A DNA stretch of 64,000 nucleotides from Conus ventricosus (lineage: Eukaryota > Mollusca > Gastropoda > Neogastropoda > Conidae), in assembly GCA_018398815.1 (NCBI GenBank), contig CM031595.1, positions 51,840,473-51,904,472 of the forward strand, read 5' to 3'. Below, in pieces: positions 13,505 through 25,172 of the stretch. Made by a program: the position numbers and the translations under genes. The notes beneath the pieces were generated by a model. The model searched no databases and was not told where the DNA came from. It was given only the letters and a program-made list of their open reading frames with translations. Position 1 is the stretch's first letter. Each line of letters opens with the position of its first letter.

Positions 13505-13897
13505 CAAACCCATGCGCACGGACATACATATCCATCAAGTTAAACCGCTTTACAATAATGTCACCGCAGACACGAAGAAAAATAACACGAAAACATTTTC
13601 ATTCGGTCCAGGAAGATTCCAGGCGGAAGCCAGTGTCCCTGTCAGCCCACTAGTGTTTTCACAATCCTACGCTTTCTCACACTTTGCAAGAAAGTGTGGG
13701 ATTTGCGAGAAAGCATCGTCGCTCTCCTGCCACCCTTTCTCGTCATTGAGAGAAAGCATGGGGGTCCTCCCTAGCTTCCCAACAATGTGTGAGAAAGCGT
13801 TGAAAGTCCCCTGACTTTTGTCTTTAAAATATTTTCTTCTTCATACGAGTTGATTTCTTGTCTTTTCCCATCTAAAATCCTGGAGAGAAGCGCGCGC

Positions 13898-13944
<47 letters not shown>

Positions 13945-13990
13945 TGTGTGTGTGTGTGGTGTGAGTGTGTGTGTGTGCGTGTGCGTGTGC

Positions 13991-14042
<52 letters not shown>

Positions 14043-16069
14043 CAAGACTCAAAAATTTTATTACTCAAGGATAGAGATTTTAGGCAGTGCCTATTCTTCC
14101 AATCTGAGAAAGACAGAGAGAGAGAATACTGTTGTACCTCAACGGCATGTTATTTCACAAAGGCAAAATGTGAGAGTGACGAAGCTGTGCCTAAGTGTCC
14201 ACATTTCTTACTCTTCGCTGAAAACGAATTGAACAGAAAACCTTCCGTCTCTTCATGACTAAATTTAAACTCTTGTGAGCCCAATGATTTCACTCTCAGT
14301 ATTTTCTACGACCTAACTGATGCAGATCTGGACAAGAGCGATATCAAGCTCTTGTGCGGAGGGAGAAGACAAGGGATGCAGGAGTTAAAAAGATCCCCTT
14401 CTGTGTTCCTCCCCTCGACCCTGTCCCGCCCCTTGTACAAGAGCTCCTGTCTGTCAACATGTTGAAGTTGATTTACTGAAATGAAAAGTCTGTGTACGTT
14501 TCTTTCTCGTGTTCGAGCATTTCCCATTTTCTGCTTACGAAAAGAATTTGAAATGTGGTGGAGGGAATCGCAATGGAGGAGAGGAGAGGGGAAGGGTGGT
14601 CGGGGAGCAAGGGGTGGGGAGGTAACGAAAGCAAATCTTTGCTTCTTTATCACGATCACGTTATTCATCAACAAATATACGCTTAGGTAAGTGTATACAT
14701 GCATTTACCATGATATATGTTACATACAGACAGTTAAATGAACGTTTAAGAACTAAGTAAGGAGACGTGCTCGATTGAGGGTATATATGGGTATGTGTCT
14801 TCGCACAAAAACACAGCAATATCCGCATTTACCCCTGTGCATTCTCTACTGTTTTGAGAACTGAAAAGTAACTTTCTCAAACTTACCTGTACCCGTGGGT
14901 ATGCTACCTTGAGAAACATTAAAACAAAAATAGGATTACAGAGCTGTCGAAGGAAGCCACAAACTGCAAAACAGACACAACACTTTTAGATCTGTTGGGT
15001 CTTCTTCAGGCAGGTCAAACAACGTTAAAAAAATGGAAACGAAGGACGAACGAACAGTCACTTATTTCTTCGATCTGGTTGAAAATGTGGCGAGGGTGAA
15101 AAACAAACTATGGAATGGAATTGAAGAAAAGGATGCTTACCAGTACTTTACGCAGAAAGTACACGGGGGTAAATACAAATATTGCAACTCATACGTATGT
15201 ACGAATGAATACACACAGATGCATTCGTTTTCTCAAGTACACAATGAATTTTTGAAATATTTCTACAGAGATACGTTTTTCAAGGTAGATTAAATGTGAC
15301 ACTACCGATACTTGTGAAAAAAATAATTCTTGCAAGATTTTACGACAGCAGCATTCCAGTAATCATACATATCAGGAACAAACTATTCTCGTTTTACATT
15401 TGAATGGCCATGTTACTGGTACCCATAGTAATGACGTAATACCATGGAGGGTATATTTACGCCTCATCTCGCAGAGCACTTACAAAAACAAAAACTAGAA
15501 TAGGAAACTTTGTCCCTCCCCCCGCCCCCTCCTCTCCTAACCCCTTCTCGAACAAACGCTTCTTTCCGTCAAAATACTGAGGATCCTCTGGTCGCATAAA
15601 TACTAAGTGCATCCAGCCATTTCAGCTTTATGCCATGAATTAATGCCATTAGATTTCACTAAACCAACTTCAGCTATTTTGATGCCAAGGAGCTTTTAAA
15701 CAGGAACAGGGTTTAAAAAAGAAATCTTTCCCCATCACCTGTTTTTCTACCTCCTTCAATCGCGAGCATATTTTCAGACTTGGAAAAATCAGCTCAGGCT
15801 AACATCACTGCAGCGGCCGTTCGCTTGCTCATCGGAACAATGAGGTAGGGCGATTGAAGAGATGAGGGGTGGGGGTGAGGTGGAGTGGGGTCATGAAGAA
15901 AAATCTCTATCAACTTACCGTTAGGAGGATCAGGCGTGCTAAACAGACCCGCGGTGGTCGACCAGTCGCGGTTCAGAGAGACAGCCACGATGTTGGTGAT
16001 GATCAGCAGCAGGACTCCGCCCGTCAGCGCCATGTAGAAACGTGATGCACACTCTATCGTCACACCCAT
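10309..16069 (-). CDS. Claudin-like four-pass membrane protein, gene B (three exons)
   Basis: Predicted 512-residue protein from exons 16069-15919, 13370-13230 and 11555-10309 (151+141+1247 bp, in frame). TM1 is about residues 11-31. The first loop is very short, with W36 and G41-L42-F43 where claudins have W...GLW, but the C-x(8-10)-C pair is missing. TM2 is about 55-75 and TM3 spans the exon 2/3 junction. The second loop is short and acidic (VEEEEEE), followed by TM4 (GIVTTLGFVMIAFLHTIMGVF). A tail of about 350 residues is rich in S, E, K and basic clusters (PAKRRTSKRRPKR). The start ATG at 16069 is in good context (GAGAAATGG); an in-frame ATG at 16138 would add 23 residues. Both introns are phase 1, matching genes A and C. 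Likely a plasma-membrane claudin/PMP22-superfamily member; function unknown. Confidence 0.72.
13230..13370 (-). CDS. Gene B exon 2 (TM2)
   Basis: A 141-bp exon with acceptor ctgtctgtctgtcag and donor GGAT|GTAAGT, phase 1 on both sides. It encodes GMVLFGLINVFLSCVCEII followed by a Cys-rich turn (CTKCPNHP). A (TG)n microsatellite begins about 20 nt upstream of the acceptor. Confidence 0.7.
13387..14060. repeat. (AC)n, (GT)n and (GA)n arrays in gene B intron 1
   Basis: (AC)n at 13403-13505 with GC-rich interruptions, then a hairpin-prone stretch (13669-13799), then (GT)n passing into (GA)n at 13899-14040. A shared flank CTCAAGACTCAAAA follows at 14041. The rest of intron 1 holds the foldback arm at 14.9 kb and no gene. 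Confidence 0.9.
14930..15060 (-). repeat. Diverged single arm of the foldback repeat
   Basis: The minus strand has CTGAAGAAGACCCAACAGAT and flanks matching the left arm at 48.8 kb (cttcttcaggc then aacaac). The stem and GAAA are degraded (GATCTAAAA). A third, weaker match lies near 17610-17630. Confidence 0.4.
15919..16069 (-). CDS. Gene B exon 1 (TM1, short first loop)
   Basis: Coding from ATG at 16069. The donor is a perfect AACG|GTAAGT at 15919/15918, phase 1. The exon itself may extend upstream as 5'UTR. Confidence 0.65.
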
Positions 16070-16425
16070 TTCTCGTCTCAGTACGTGCCGCCTAAGATAT
16101 GATACTTTCAAATCTTGATCGAGCCAATAAAGGTTCATGAAATCGAATTCCGATGCAGACCGTGTGTCATCAGGATAGCTTATTCCGTAACGCGCTGTTC
16201 GTTCACACTGATACCAGTAGTCGTGTTGAGCCCGGACAGAGGAGATGTCAGTGACAGGTCGTCACATTGAAACATTACGCACGTGCAACACAATCTGTAT
16301 CCCACTTGCTGCTGAAAGAGTGCAGGAGCTAGCCAGGGCTAGTTCATATGTTTGCAGCTTAAGTTCGTTTATTTGATTTCTAAGTGATCGAATGTTTAAA
16401 CTAGGGCGGTGAAAGGTGAAGCGTA

Positions 16426-16463
<38 letters not shown>

Positions 16464-16807
16464 GGTAGTGGGAAGGGGGGCACTTTATAGGATCCTTTGG
16501 AATGCACCAGATTTCGCTCTATTTAAAACATTTGACAAAGCCCAATAACTGATGCAAAGAAACGGCTCGAAACAGAAAGAGGGTGTTACGCAAAAAATGC
16601 CGGCATCTGTTCCACCATTCAAAAGACGTAACTATATTTGGAACAATGGGACGAAAAGAGTAACTGAACATGATTCAAAAAGATTTCCTTTTTAACCCCT
16701 CGGTCTTTAAGACGACATTTATTTTGCTCATGGTGAAGACGAAGAGGATTTTAAATGGAGGTAAGCTGAATCAGAAGCTTGACTGTTTAAAGTCCGTGTT
16801 CAGTTGT

Positions 16808-16843
<36 letters not shown>

Positions 16844-18078
16844 TCTGTAGATGTTACTAAATATGTGAGGTTACGCGAGTCGTCGAGTTTTGTAAATTCC
16901 ATTGCGACTGGTCGGAAGAGCTTTCAGCATTCACCTATTACTCCCTCTCCAGTAATGCCACACATTTCAAACCCCGCACATCCTGACTTCACCAGAAGTG
17001 ATTACACAATCTATCGTGAGGTATACCCATGTTTTCGATGGCGATACATAGAAAGGAATTCCGACCTATTGACTAGCCTCCATTGGCTTCCAATCCCAAA
17101 AGAATAGCACACAGAAACATTCTGCTTCAGACCGAGATACTGCAAATCAACAAATCGTCTCATCCTGTTCGCTCCTCGGTAGGTTTTATTTATTCTATAG
17201 ACACTTCGCCTTTCCCTCCGTTTACCAATCGCAAGAAAGTGTATACAATTCGGCAAATCGCGTTGCCAGACACATCATTACAGATTAAAATGGAAGAGGC
17301 AGGGATGGGGAACAAAGGCGAACAATCCAAGTCTGATTCAGTATTTGGCTTCTATTAATTTTCAACATTAACGAAATCGAATGTGATCTGTAAGAGTAAG
17401 AGGCAAGAAAAGTGAATCTTTTCTAAAGTTTTGTCATTTGTTCCCCTCTCCCATGACCCACACAAAGTAACGTCCTCTGATTGGTCACAAAATGAACGGA
17501 GGTGCAGGAACACGGACGCATCGCATGAAATCTGATAAGACAAAAACATAACTGTCTTGGTAAGGGCTGACTGCCGCTGCGTGCAGCTTTGAGTGTAGTA
17601 ACGGGCCTCTACCAATGAGTCTTCTTCAGACACGACAAGAACAAGTAATTAACGGAAATAAATACATAATGAGGAGAAAAAAGTGCAGGTGAGTTGATCC
17701 TTAGTCACCCTCAAAACGACTTAACAGGTCTTTGAAAAGGGTGGCTTCAGGAAAAATGGGGGATGGGAGTGAAGTTAATCGGGGAAAAGACGGGATGAAA
17801 AGGACGTCAAAGTATTAACATAGAATCCTTCACCGACTGCAGTTTGAACAGACCCGTTCCTTTAAACCCGCCCAGTTTCGACGTTTGTGTGGAAGGATGA
17901 AGGTCCGAGTTGAATCAACTGTCAGGGGATGGGATGGGACTCATCCAGTTAACTGCCAGAGCGGTTGTCAAACTCAACCAGCTCTGGGTGACGTTTCTTA
18001 AGGATTCGTGATGATATGAGTTAGGTGAGAGGGATGGAGGTATTCGTCTTTGTTTAGATTGTGTGTGTGCGTGCGTGC

Positions 18079-18134
<56 letters not shown>

Positions 18135-18143
18135 GTGTTGTGT

Positions 18144-18191
<48 letters not shown>

Positions 18192-18320
18192 ATCATTAAG
18201 TACATGTCTGTGCGTGCATCCACGCAAGCGCACGCATGCGCGTGTGCTTGTATGCGTGCGGTTGTCTGTCTATATATCAGCACCAATACGTGCACATGTA
18301 TGCTCGCTAGCAGGTTGATT
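16070..18320. other. Upstream region of gene B to the Tc1 element
   Basis: Contains (GA)n at 16428-16459, (CT)n at 16812-16838, a possible LINE remnant (17.07-17.3 kb) and a (GT)n block at 18061-18190. The gene B promoter should lie near 16.1-16.3 kb; no TATA box or other clear element was recognised. Confidence 0.5.
17065..17300 (+). mobile_element. Possible LINE C-terminal remnant
   Basis: The frame gives LLTSLHWLPIPK, similar to the LHWLPV block near the end of CR1/L2-like reverse transcriptase ORFs. The rest is degraded beyond confident reading. Confidence 0.35.
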
Positions 18321-18324
18321 GGTA

Positions 18325-19251
18325 CTGTCCCAAAAAAGATACGCATACTTTTTAATGTCTTCACTGTGGATGCCAAAGCACTGCAGTACTGGTAAGATGT
18401 AACCAACCAGTAGAAAATGTTTGTTTACGTCTGTGCTTCACGTATACTCACGTATTTAGCGCCAGTCGGATTGCAAGTGCACAAAATGGCCACTGTCACA
18501 ATTTTTCACTTTTTGGTCGTGCTTTGCGCCTGAGTGAAGCAAATTCCTGCACGTTCTTGTGAATGAATGCTCAAAGGAAGCCAAACAAACCATACACACA
18601 GCGAGTCATTCTGAGGAAAAAACCAGTCCGTCAATACAAAGTGCAAAGATGCCGCGACTCAGTCAGCAAGAACGTGAGAACGCACTGGGGCGTTTGCAAG
18701 CTGGGCAAAGTCAGCCAGAAGTCGCCTGACACTTCAACGTGAGCCAGACAACCCTCAGCAGGCTTCTGAGTCGTCATCGCATCAGCGGCTCCACGGCAGA
18801 CTGACCAAGCTCTGGAAGACCTTTGGCAACAACTCCAGCTTAAGACTGCTACATCCGGGTCAGCCACCTGCGAAGTCACTTTCAGTCAGCCTCACAAATC
18901 GCCCAGCAATTACCCGGAGGTCAAAGAATCTCTGACCACACTGTTCGGAATCGCCTGCGTTCTGCAGGGTTATGGTCTTGCAGACCTGTCGGAGGACCTG
19001 TCCTCACATAGCGTCATCGTGGGAACAGGCTGCAGTGGGCAACTCAGCATCATCCTGGACCCTCAGGAACCACTGGAACAGGGTCTGGTTTTCAGACGAG
19101 TCTTTCTTCCTGCTCCAGCGCCATGAGAGGAGGAGGGGGGTGTACCGCAGACATGACCAGAACTGCGTGAATGAGGCACCTACTCATGGTGATGGAGGAA
19201 ATTTGATATAAATTTTCTTCAACAAATGTATGCGTTTCATTTTTTGAACAG
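18325..19251 (+). mobile_element. Tc1-like DNA transposon, internally deleted copy
   Basis: A 927-bp element bounded by imperfect terminal inverted repeats of about 28 bp (CTGTCCCAAAAAAGATACGC at the left, its degraded complement ending GAACAG at the right). It is flanked by TA at 18323-18324 and 19252-19253, the target-site duplication of Tc1/mariner. Full-length Tc1 elements are about 1.6 kb, so the C-terminal half of the transposase is missing. Defective. Confidence 0.82.
18649..19175 (+). pseudogene. Tc1 transposase remnant
   Basis: Starts ATG with MPRLSQQERENALGRLQAGQ, the N-terminal paired-like DNA-binding domain of Tc1 transposases. FNVSQTTLSRLLSRH, VRNRLRSAGL and VWFSDESFFLLQRHE (around the first catalytic Asp) follow in shifting frames. 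In-frame stops appear after EVA and after STAD, there are frameshifts, and the rest of the DDE domain is lost. Non-functional. Confidence 0.8.
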
Positions 19252-19364
19252 TATGTAGGATTCAAGGTGTAAATAAACGAGCCAAACTTCTGTATTTGTG
19301 CAGGATGAGTGACGGAGGAGGAATGGAGGGGGGAGGGTAGCAGTATCGTATGTATACGTGCGTG

Positions 19365-19368
19365 CATG

Positions 19369-19443
<75 letters not shown>

Positions 19444-19451
19444 CGTGCATG

Positions 19452-19488
<37 letters not shown>

Positions 19489-19827
19489 TGCGTGCGTACG
19501 TGCGTGTGAGCGCGCACGTGCACTCGTGTGTGTATGGTCAGGCGAGTGCGTGTGCATGAGTGCGCACGCTTCAACAAACATATCTAGATTAGCGGATACG
19601 ACTCATGAACGCACCCTTTTATGGGATCAGACGATACATCATTCTTTGACAATATTTGCCAAGGATGTGTGGCTTTTTTTTTAAGAAAAAGAAAGAAAAT
19701 GGAAGGACAATTAATGAAGGAGTTTGCTTTCAAGCCTTATTAACGCACACTGAAAGAGTCAATACACCAAACGCATCCAATCGCGTGTACTGACAAATGT
19801 AAGCTTGGGCGAAATCCTTGTCTTCGT

Positions 19828-19858
<31 letters not shown>

Positions 19859-19869
19859 GTCTCTCTCTC

Positions 19870-19958
<89 letters not shown>

Positions 19959-20037
19959 ACACACACCACTCGCGCGCGCGCGCGCGCACACACACACACA
20001 CACACAGTCTCTGTCACTCATAGAGAGCGAGAGAGAG

Positions 20038-20093
<56 letters not shown>

Positions 20094-20281
20094 CCAGCTC
20101 AGTTACATCAGGAGGGTCCAAAGAGGGTGTGGGGTCCTTCCTCATGAAGGTTGGGGGGAGGGGGGGGGAGGGGGGGAGGGGGCAAACGTGGCAAAAACTG
20201 CCAGGGTGGAGCGAGGGTGGGAATGGGTTCCGGGCACTACGGTTCCCTCCCCTCCCACCTCCGCTTCCTCATCCGACCCTG

Positions 20282-20348
<67 letters not shown>

Positions 20349-20400
20349 AGACAGACACAGAGAGAGAGAGACAGAGAGAGAGAGAGAGGGTGGACGCTGG
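19365..20400. repeat. Dense GT/CT/AC/GA microsatellite block
   Basis: (GT)n 19369-19500, (CT)n passing into (AC)n 19840-20010, (GA)n 20030-20092, and (GA)n with AC interruptions 20290-20388. It lies between the Tc1 copy and the 3' end of gene A. All open frames here are dinucleotide artefacts. Confidence 0.9.
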
Positions 20401-20430
20401 CGCTCGTAGGGATATTCCACGTTATCAAAA

Positions 20431-20436
20431 TTTATT
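20431..20436 (-). promoter_or_regulatory. Poly(A) signal of gene A
   Basis: AATAAA on the minus strand, 278 bp beyond the gene A stop codon and just before a (GA)n microsatellite. Confidence 0.5.
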
Positions 20437-20713
20437 CCAACATGCACCAACAGAACAAAGTTTAACAGATATTCGTCCAAAGGATAGGGGCTGCTTGGTT
20501 CGTTCTACACCCCATTTGCAATGGGGCAAAAAAAACAACAACAACCGTCGGTCTCACTGAAGTACAGGTAAGTATCTTCACTCACAACCCCGAATTTTTC
20601 GGAGAACAGCAAGCATGTGCACCCAGTGAACAGAACGTCTTTTCGACAAGCAGAGAGATATGTAAAGAACATGACTGAACGAAAACCAGAGTTCGGAAAA
20701 GGATGCATCTGGT

Positions 20714-21924
20714 TTAAAAAGAGTAAAGCCCAGCCCTGGATTGGTAATAGGTGTCAGGGCTGTACTTCACATACTGGGCCTCATCCTGCTCCCTTTGTTT
20801 TCTCCTGGCTCCCGTTGACGCAGTATCCGGGATTCCGAGATGGTTGGGGTCTGCGCAAGGCGGACGACGTGGAGTTCCAGGTCTGGACTTCCTCCCTGAG
20901 AGACCGTCCGTTCTGGTCCGAGGACCTGAGAAAGAAGACGACCGAGGCCAAGAAGGAGTCAGTTCTGGAGAAGCTTCACCCCGATTTGGACGTGAGGATG
21001 GATTCCGGGTTACGTTTTCAGGTGTAGAATCTACTGGCATCATCACGACTGAAATGGGATCGTGTGGATCGTCAGGCTGGTGAACATCTGCCAGCAAGCA
21101 CATAGGAACACTTTCAACTGGACTATTTCCATCTGCACTGTGGGTCCATCTGAAATCAGACTTGTGCATATTGAGAAATCGTCCTCCAGTTCTTTGATGT
21201 CTGGCGGGAACCTGACCACCCTGACGTCCATATGTTGAACGTGTCTTATGGTTATTGCTCGTGAGATCGATATACACGGAAGCAGGCCTTTGGTCTTGGT
21301 CCTCCTCTGTCATGGTCAGTGACGTCGCCAGTGGCCATGGATGGCCGACGTTCGAAGCAGACATGTCAGGTTTAGTGTCTGCACAGTGTCTGAGAGGGGA
21401 TCGGGGAGAGGGCGGGGCCACCAGTCCCCCAATGGTCAAGTGCTCAGCGACCTGCAGAGCCAGTGATTCCACGGGTCTCTTGCCAATGGCGCCGGAGGAT
21501 CCAGAGTCCCCTTTTCTTTTCCTCTTCCGTTTCTTCTTCTTTCTTGTGCGGGACTGAGCTGGAACTGCAGATACCATGTCCAACGTGACGAAATCCACGT
21601 GGGTCTCCTCCTCTTTCCCCGATCCGCGCACACGAACCCTGCTTTGGGGGCTCTTGTGTATCACGTGCACGGACCTCGGCTGATTCTTCCTGGTAGGGGT
21701 GGGTCCGGTGACGATGATGCAGGGCTGGGTAGTAGTGTCTGCCGTCTCCTCCACGGTGACAGGGAAGACGCCCTGTTCGGTGGCTCGCACGATGCCTCCC
21801 AGGAAGACGGCAGCTGAAGACATCTCCAGCAGGCAGCCGATGACGAAGAGGGCTAAGGCCCAGGAGTAGTGCTGCACTCCCTGCACGGCCAGGAAGATCA
21901 CCAGGCAGACCAGACCGAAAACGC
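20714..21924 (-). CDS. Gene A terminal exon (TM3 end, TM4, long tail)
   Basis: Acceptor gacgtgcag, then 1211 bp of open frame to the stop at 20714. It completes TM3, gives TM4 and the whole cytoplasmic tail, and ends in a hydrophobic C-terminus (LYSF) that could be a class II-type PDZ ligand (inference). Confidence 0.72.
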
Positions 21925-23272
21925 CTGCACGTCCCAATAGAACAGAAACATGTACATGAAAGAAACACTGACTGACCGTAGAAATATATAATCAAACTAA
22001 TGAACTCTCATTGTCCTGTGACATTAGAACTTAGGGGTGCCGGGACGGACTCTTAGACTGTCCAGGGCTCTAGTGATCTTATAGTCATGCACACATTGGT
22101 CGATATAGCTGTGTCAGGTGTTTTCCCATTGTCCACACACGACTGTAGCAGTTTGCTCCTGATGTGTGCACCTTCTATTATATTTTCAATGATGGTCTTG
22201 GCTAAGGAAGCATGGCAAGGTATATCTTGCATATACCAAGCAAGCATCAAACATGTTATGATTGCATGGAGCAATTCTCGTCCGCCAGGGTGACGTGCTG
22301 TCTCTCTTTTCTCTTAAGTTCCACGTATCCAAATCTGAGCATCCATCTGAAGAACCATTCGTCTAACGTTTTGGTGATGTGTTCGGAAGCTGTTCTCAGT
22401 GTCTCACTCTCACATACACACAAGAGGAGGAATACCACCAGAGACTTGCAGGAGTTATCGTTTCCAGGAAGCTGGTAGACTCGGTTCTCCAAGGAACGTG
22501 GAGTCTTGTCAAAGCAGACACAGCCAGGTCAAACCTCATCTCAACCTTTACCTTTTTTTTAATCGAGTTGCCAACCCTGTACAAGAATGAATCCAGTATG
22601 CTTGAAATAGTCCACGTCTCTTCATGCCTGTCCCAACAACGACATATTGGTTTCGACACATTATCTGAAACTCCTGACCCAGATTTTTTGCTTCTCCCTG
22701 AGTTTCCGATGGAATGAAGTAGATTTCTCCATCCGGTGGTGAGCTTCTGGAGCTTTGCTGACTTCCAGTTAGCCAATATCATCTGCGAAACGTTGGTTTA
22801 AAGGAGGCCAGTGCCGTACGCCATTTGTACTCGCGCGCAAAATGGTTCCTTTAGTACATGTCGCGTACGCCAAAAATGTCCTACCCACGCAGGAAATACT
22901 CCAATATACGAAGACGAATAGGTTCCTATCCGAAGTGTACCTCACTTGCTGGCACACAGTAGACCGCTTCCTATATGTTGCAGGTGATTCTGTGAATATT
23001 ACGTTGTTTGCATATACGTCATTTGGTTAACTAATTCGGTCATTTGGTCAACTAGAAAAAACAAACAAAAAACATCGAAAGTCAAACCCAGACAATTAGA
23101 TCTTAATCAATAAACGATGAGAAGTAAAGTCGATCTGTATGTAACGCATGAGTTCAACTAATACGAATGTATGCAAGCCCCAAATTTTGCAAACGCATGC
23201 ATTAACATGAATATGTACATTACACCCACGCACAAAGACCGACCATTTTTTGCCTACGCAAAAGTCAATCAA

Positions 23273-23308
<36 letters not shown>

Positions 23309-25112
23309 GCGTGGCTAAATTCGTGTGATGAGGATACGATCGGAGTAATCAAGAGTACATTTGGCGAATGGGAAAAGTAGTCTGAGTACGATGTGGGTAC
23401 ACATAAAGTATTCTGAATACTTTTCGCGTGAGAGTACAAATGAGGTCCTACACCGACCTCCAGAAGATTAGGTGTTGACATTCAGAAGCCTTTCCTACGT
23501 TATATGCTCCTTAAAGAAAAATTGTTGATCAGATTGGACGAGATGAGACAGCCCCGGCGCAGTCCTTTCGATTATTCAGTAGACGTCTCACAGGTTGTCA
23601 TTCAGAAGAACTACTCTGCTTTCATTTTTACAGCAGCTGCAGCTGTAAGTACGAAGATAAGGTTGTTTAATTTACGATTCCTCATGACTTGCTACAAACC
23701 TTCATGCCAGTCACGATCAAAAGCTTTCTTGAAGTCGATGTAGTTTCGGTGAAGATCACGTAAGTGTTGAAAGGGTTTCACAATGTTGGCAGTCTGATAG
23801 TGAAGGTCTCTTCAGATGTGTACCTTTTCGGCTTGTATACTGCTTGGTTTTTAGCAACAGTTTTCTTGGAGTCTGTTCAACAGGATCAACATCATCACTA
23901 CAAGCGGTGACATGAACCTGATGGTCTTGTGCAGGTCTGACACAGCTGCAGGTTTCCTTTGTTGGGCAGTTATCATTAAGCATTCTGTCTTTCTTTGGGC
24001 AACTGTTTTGTTTCCCATGTTGTCCAGCAGTTGTCAGAGCCTTGTTGACTTCTGTCCCTCCATGCTTCAGTAGCACTGCTGGCATGTTATCCACCGTATC
24101 CCCGCCCTAACTCCCCCACTCCTCCCTCCCCAACCCCCTCTCCTCCTCGAGTGTGGAGACAGCTTCCTCCACTCCTTAGAGAATCGGAGCATACCTCAGG
24201 TTTGGTGCTGGGGTCGATGAATGAATAGGTAATCGAAACCTGCACTTAGCAGGTGTCCTTTTGAAGTGAGAAATGTATACGTCGCATAATCTCACTCACT
24301 TATGCGTGCGAAACCTGTTGAAGTCATACTGCGATGGGATAATAAGGCTATTGTTGAACACACTTCCGGCTGAAATGGAACGACTGCAACAGAATAATTG
24401 AAAGTCATCTACTTTGCGGATTCATCCTTGACAATTTTGCCGAAAATAACCACATAAAATCAAGAATTGATTAAATCAATAATATAGAGTATACATAAAT
24501 TAGTTCAGAGATACATGGTTGTGGCTGTGATGTATCGTATTAATACCCAGATTTAGATGTGGTTTGGAGTTTGGAAAATATTGGCAGACATTAAATTATT
24601 CATACTTGTTTTTTTCGAACCTTTTACGAAGCACATCCCTAGGACAAAGAATGTTGTACCTTACTTGCTGTGTTAATGAAATGGAAGTCGGGTCGTGAAA
24701 GAGGAGGGGGGGGGGGGGTGGCATAGGGAGGAGCGGGACGGGGAGAGTGGGGTGGTGGAAGTGATTGGAAGCCTTTCCAGACACCCACCTCCAACCACGG
24801 AGCAGATGACGATGAAGACGTAGCGGCACTTCTTTGGCTTGCTGACACAGGAGAAACAGGACCAGCAGCACAGGCCGAACAGGATGAAGCCCCCGACACA
24901 GCCGAACATCAGGATGACGCTGTCTGGAATCACCACGTGATTATTAACAACAATAGGTGACTGAATCGGCGTCAGGTCTTTCGTCCGCCCATCCCCTCTC
25001 CATCATCCCCCCTCCGTAATTCACCTCACACCTCCTCCCCCCCTCCCCACACACACACGCATACACATACACACACACGCGCGCGCGCGCGCGCACGCAC
25101 ACACACACGCAC

Positions 25113-25172
<60 letters not shown>

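Noticed and set aside
15033..15293. 86-codon open frame METKDERTVTYFF...
   Set aside because: Its start lies in the foldback-repeat arm shared with 48.8 kb; no domain or splice support.
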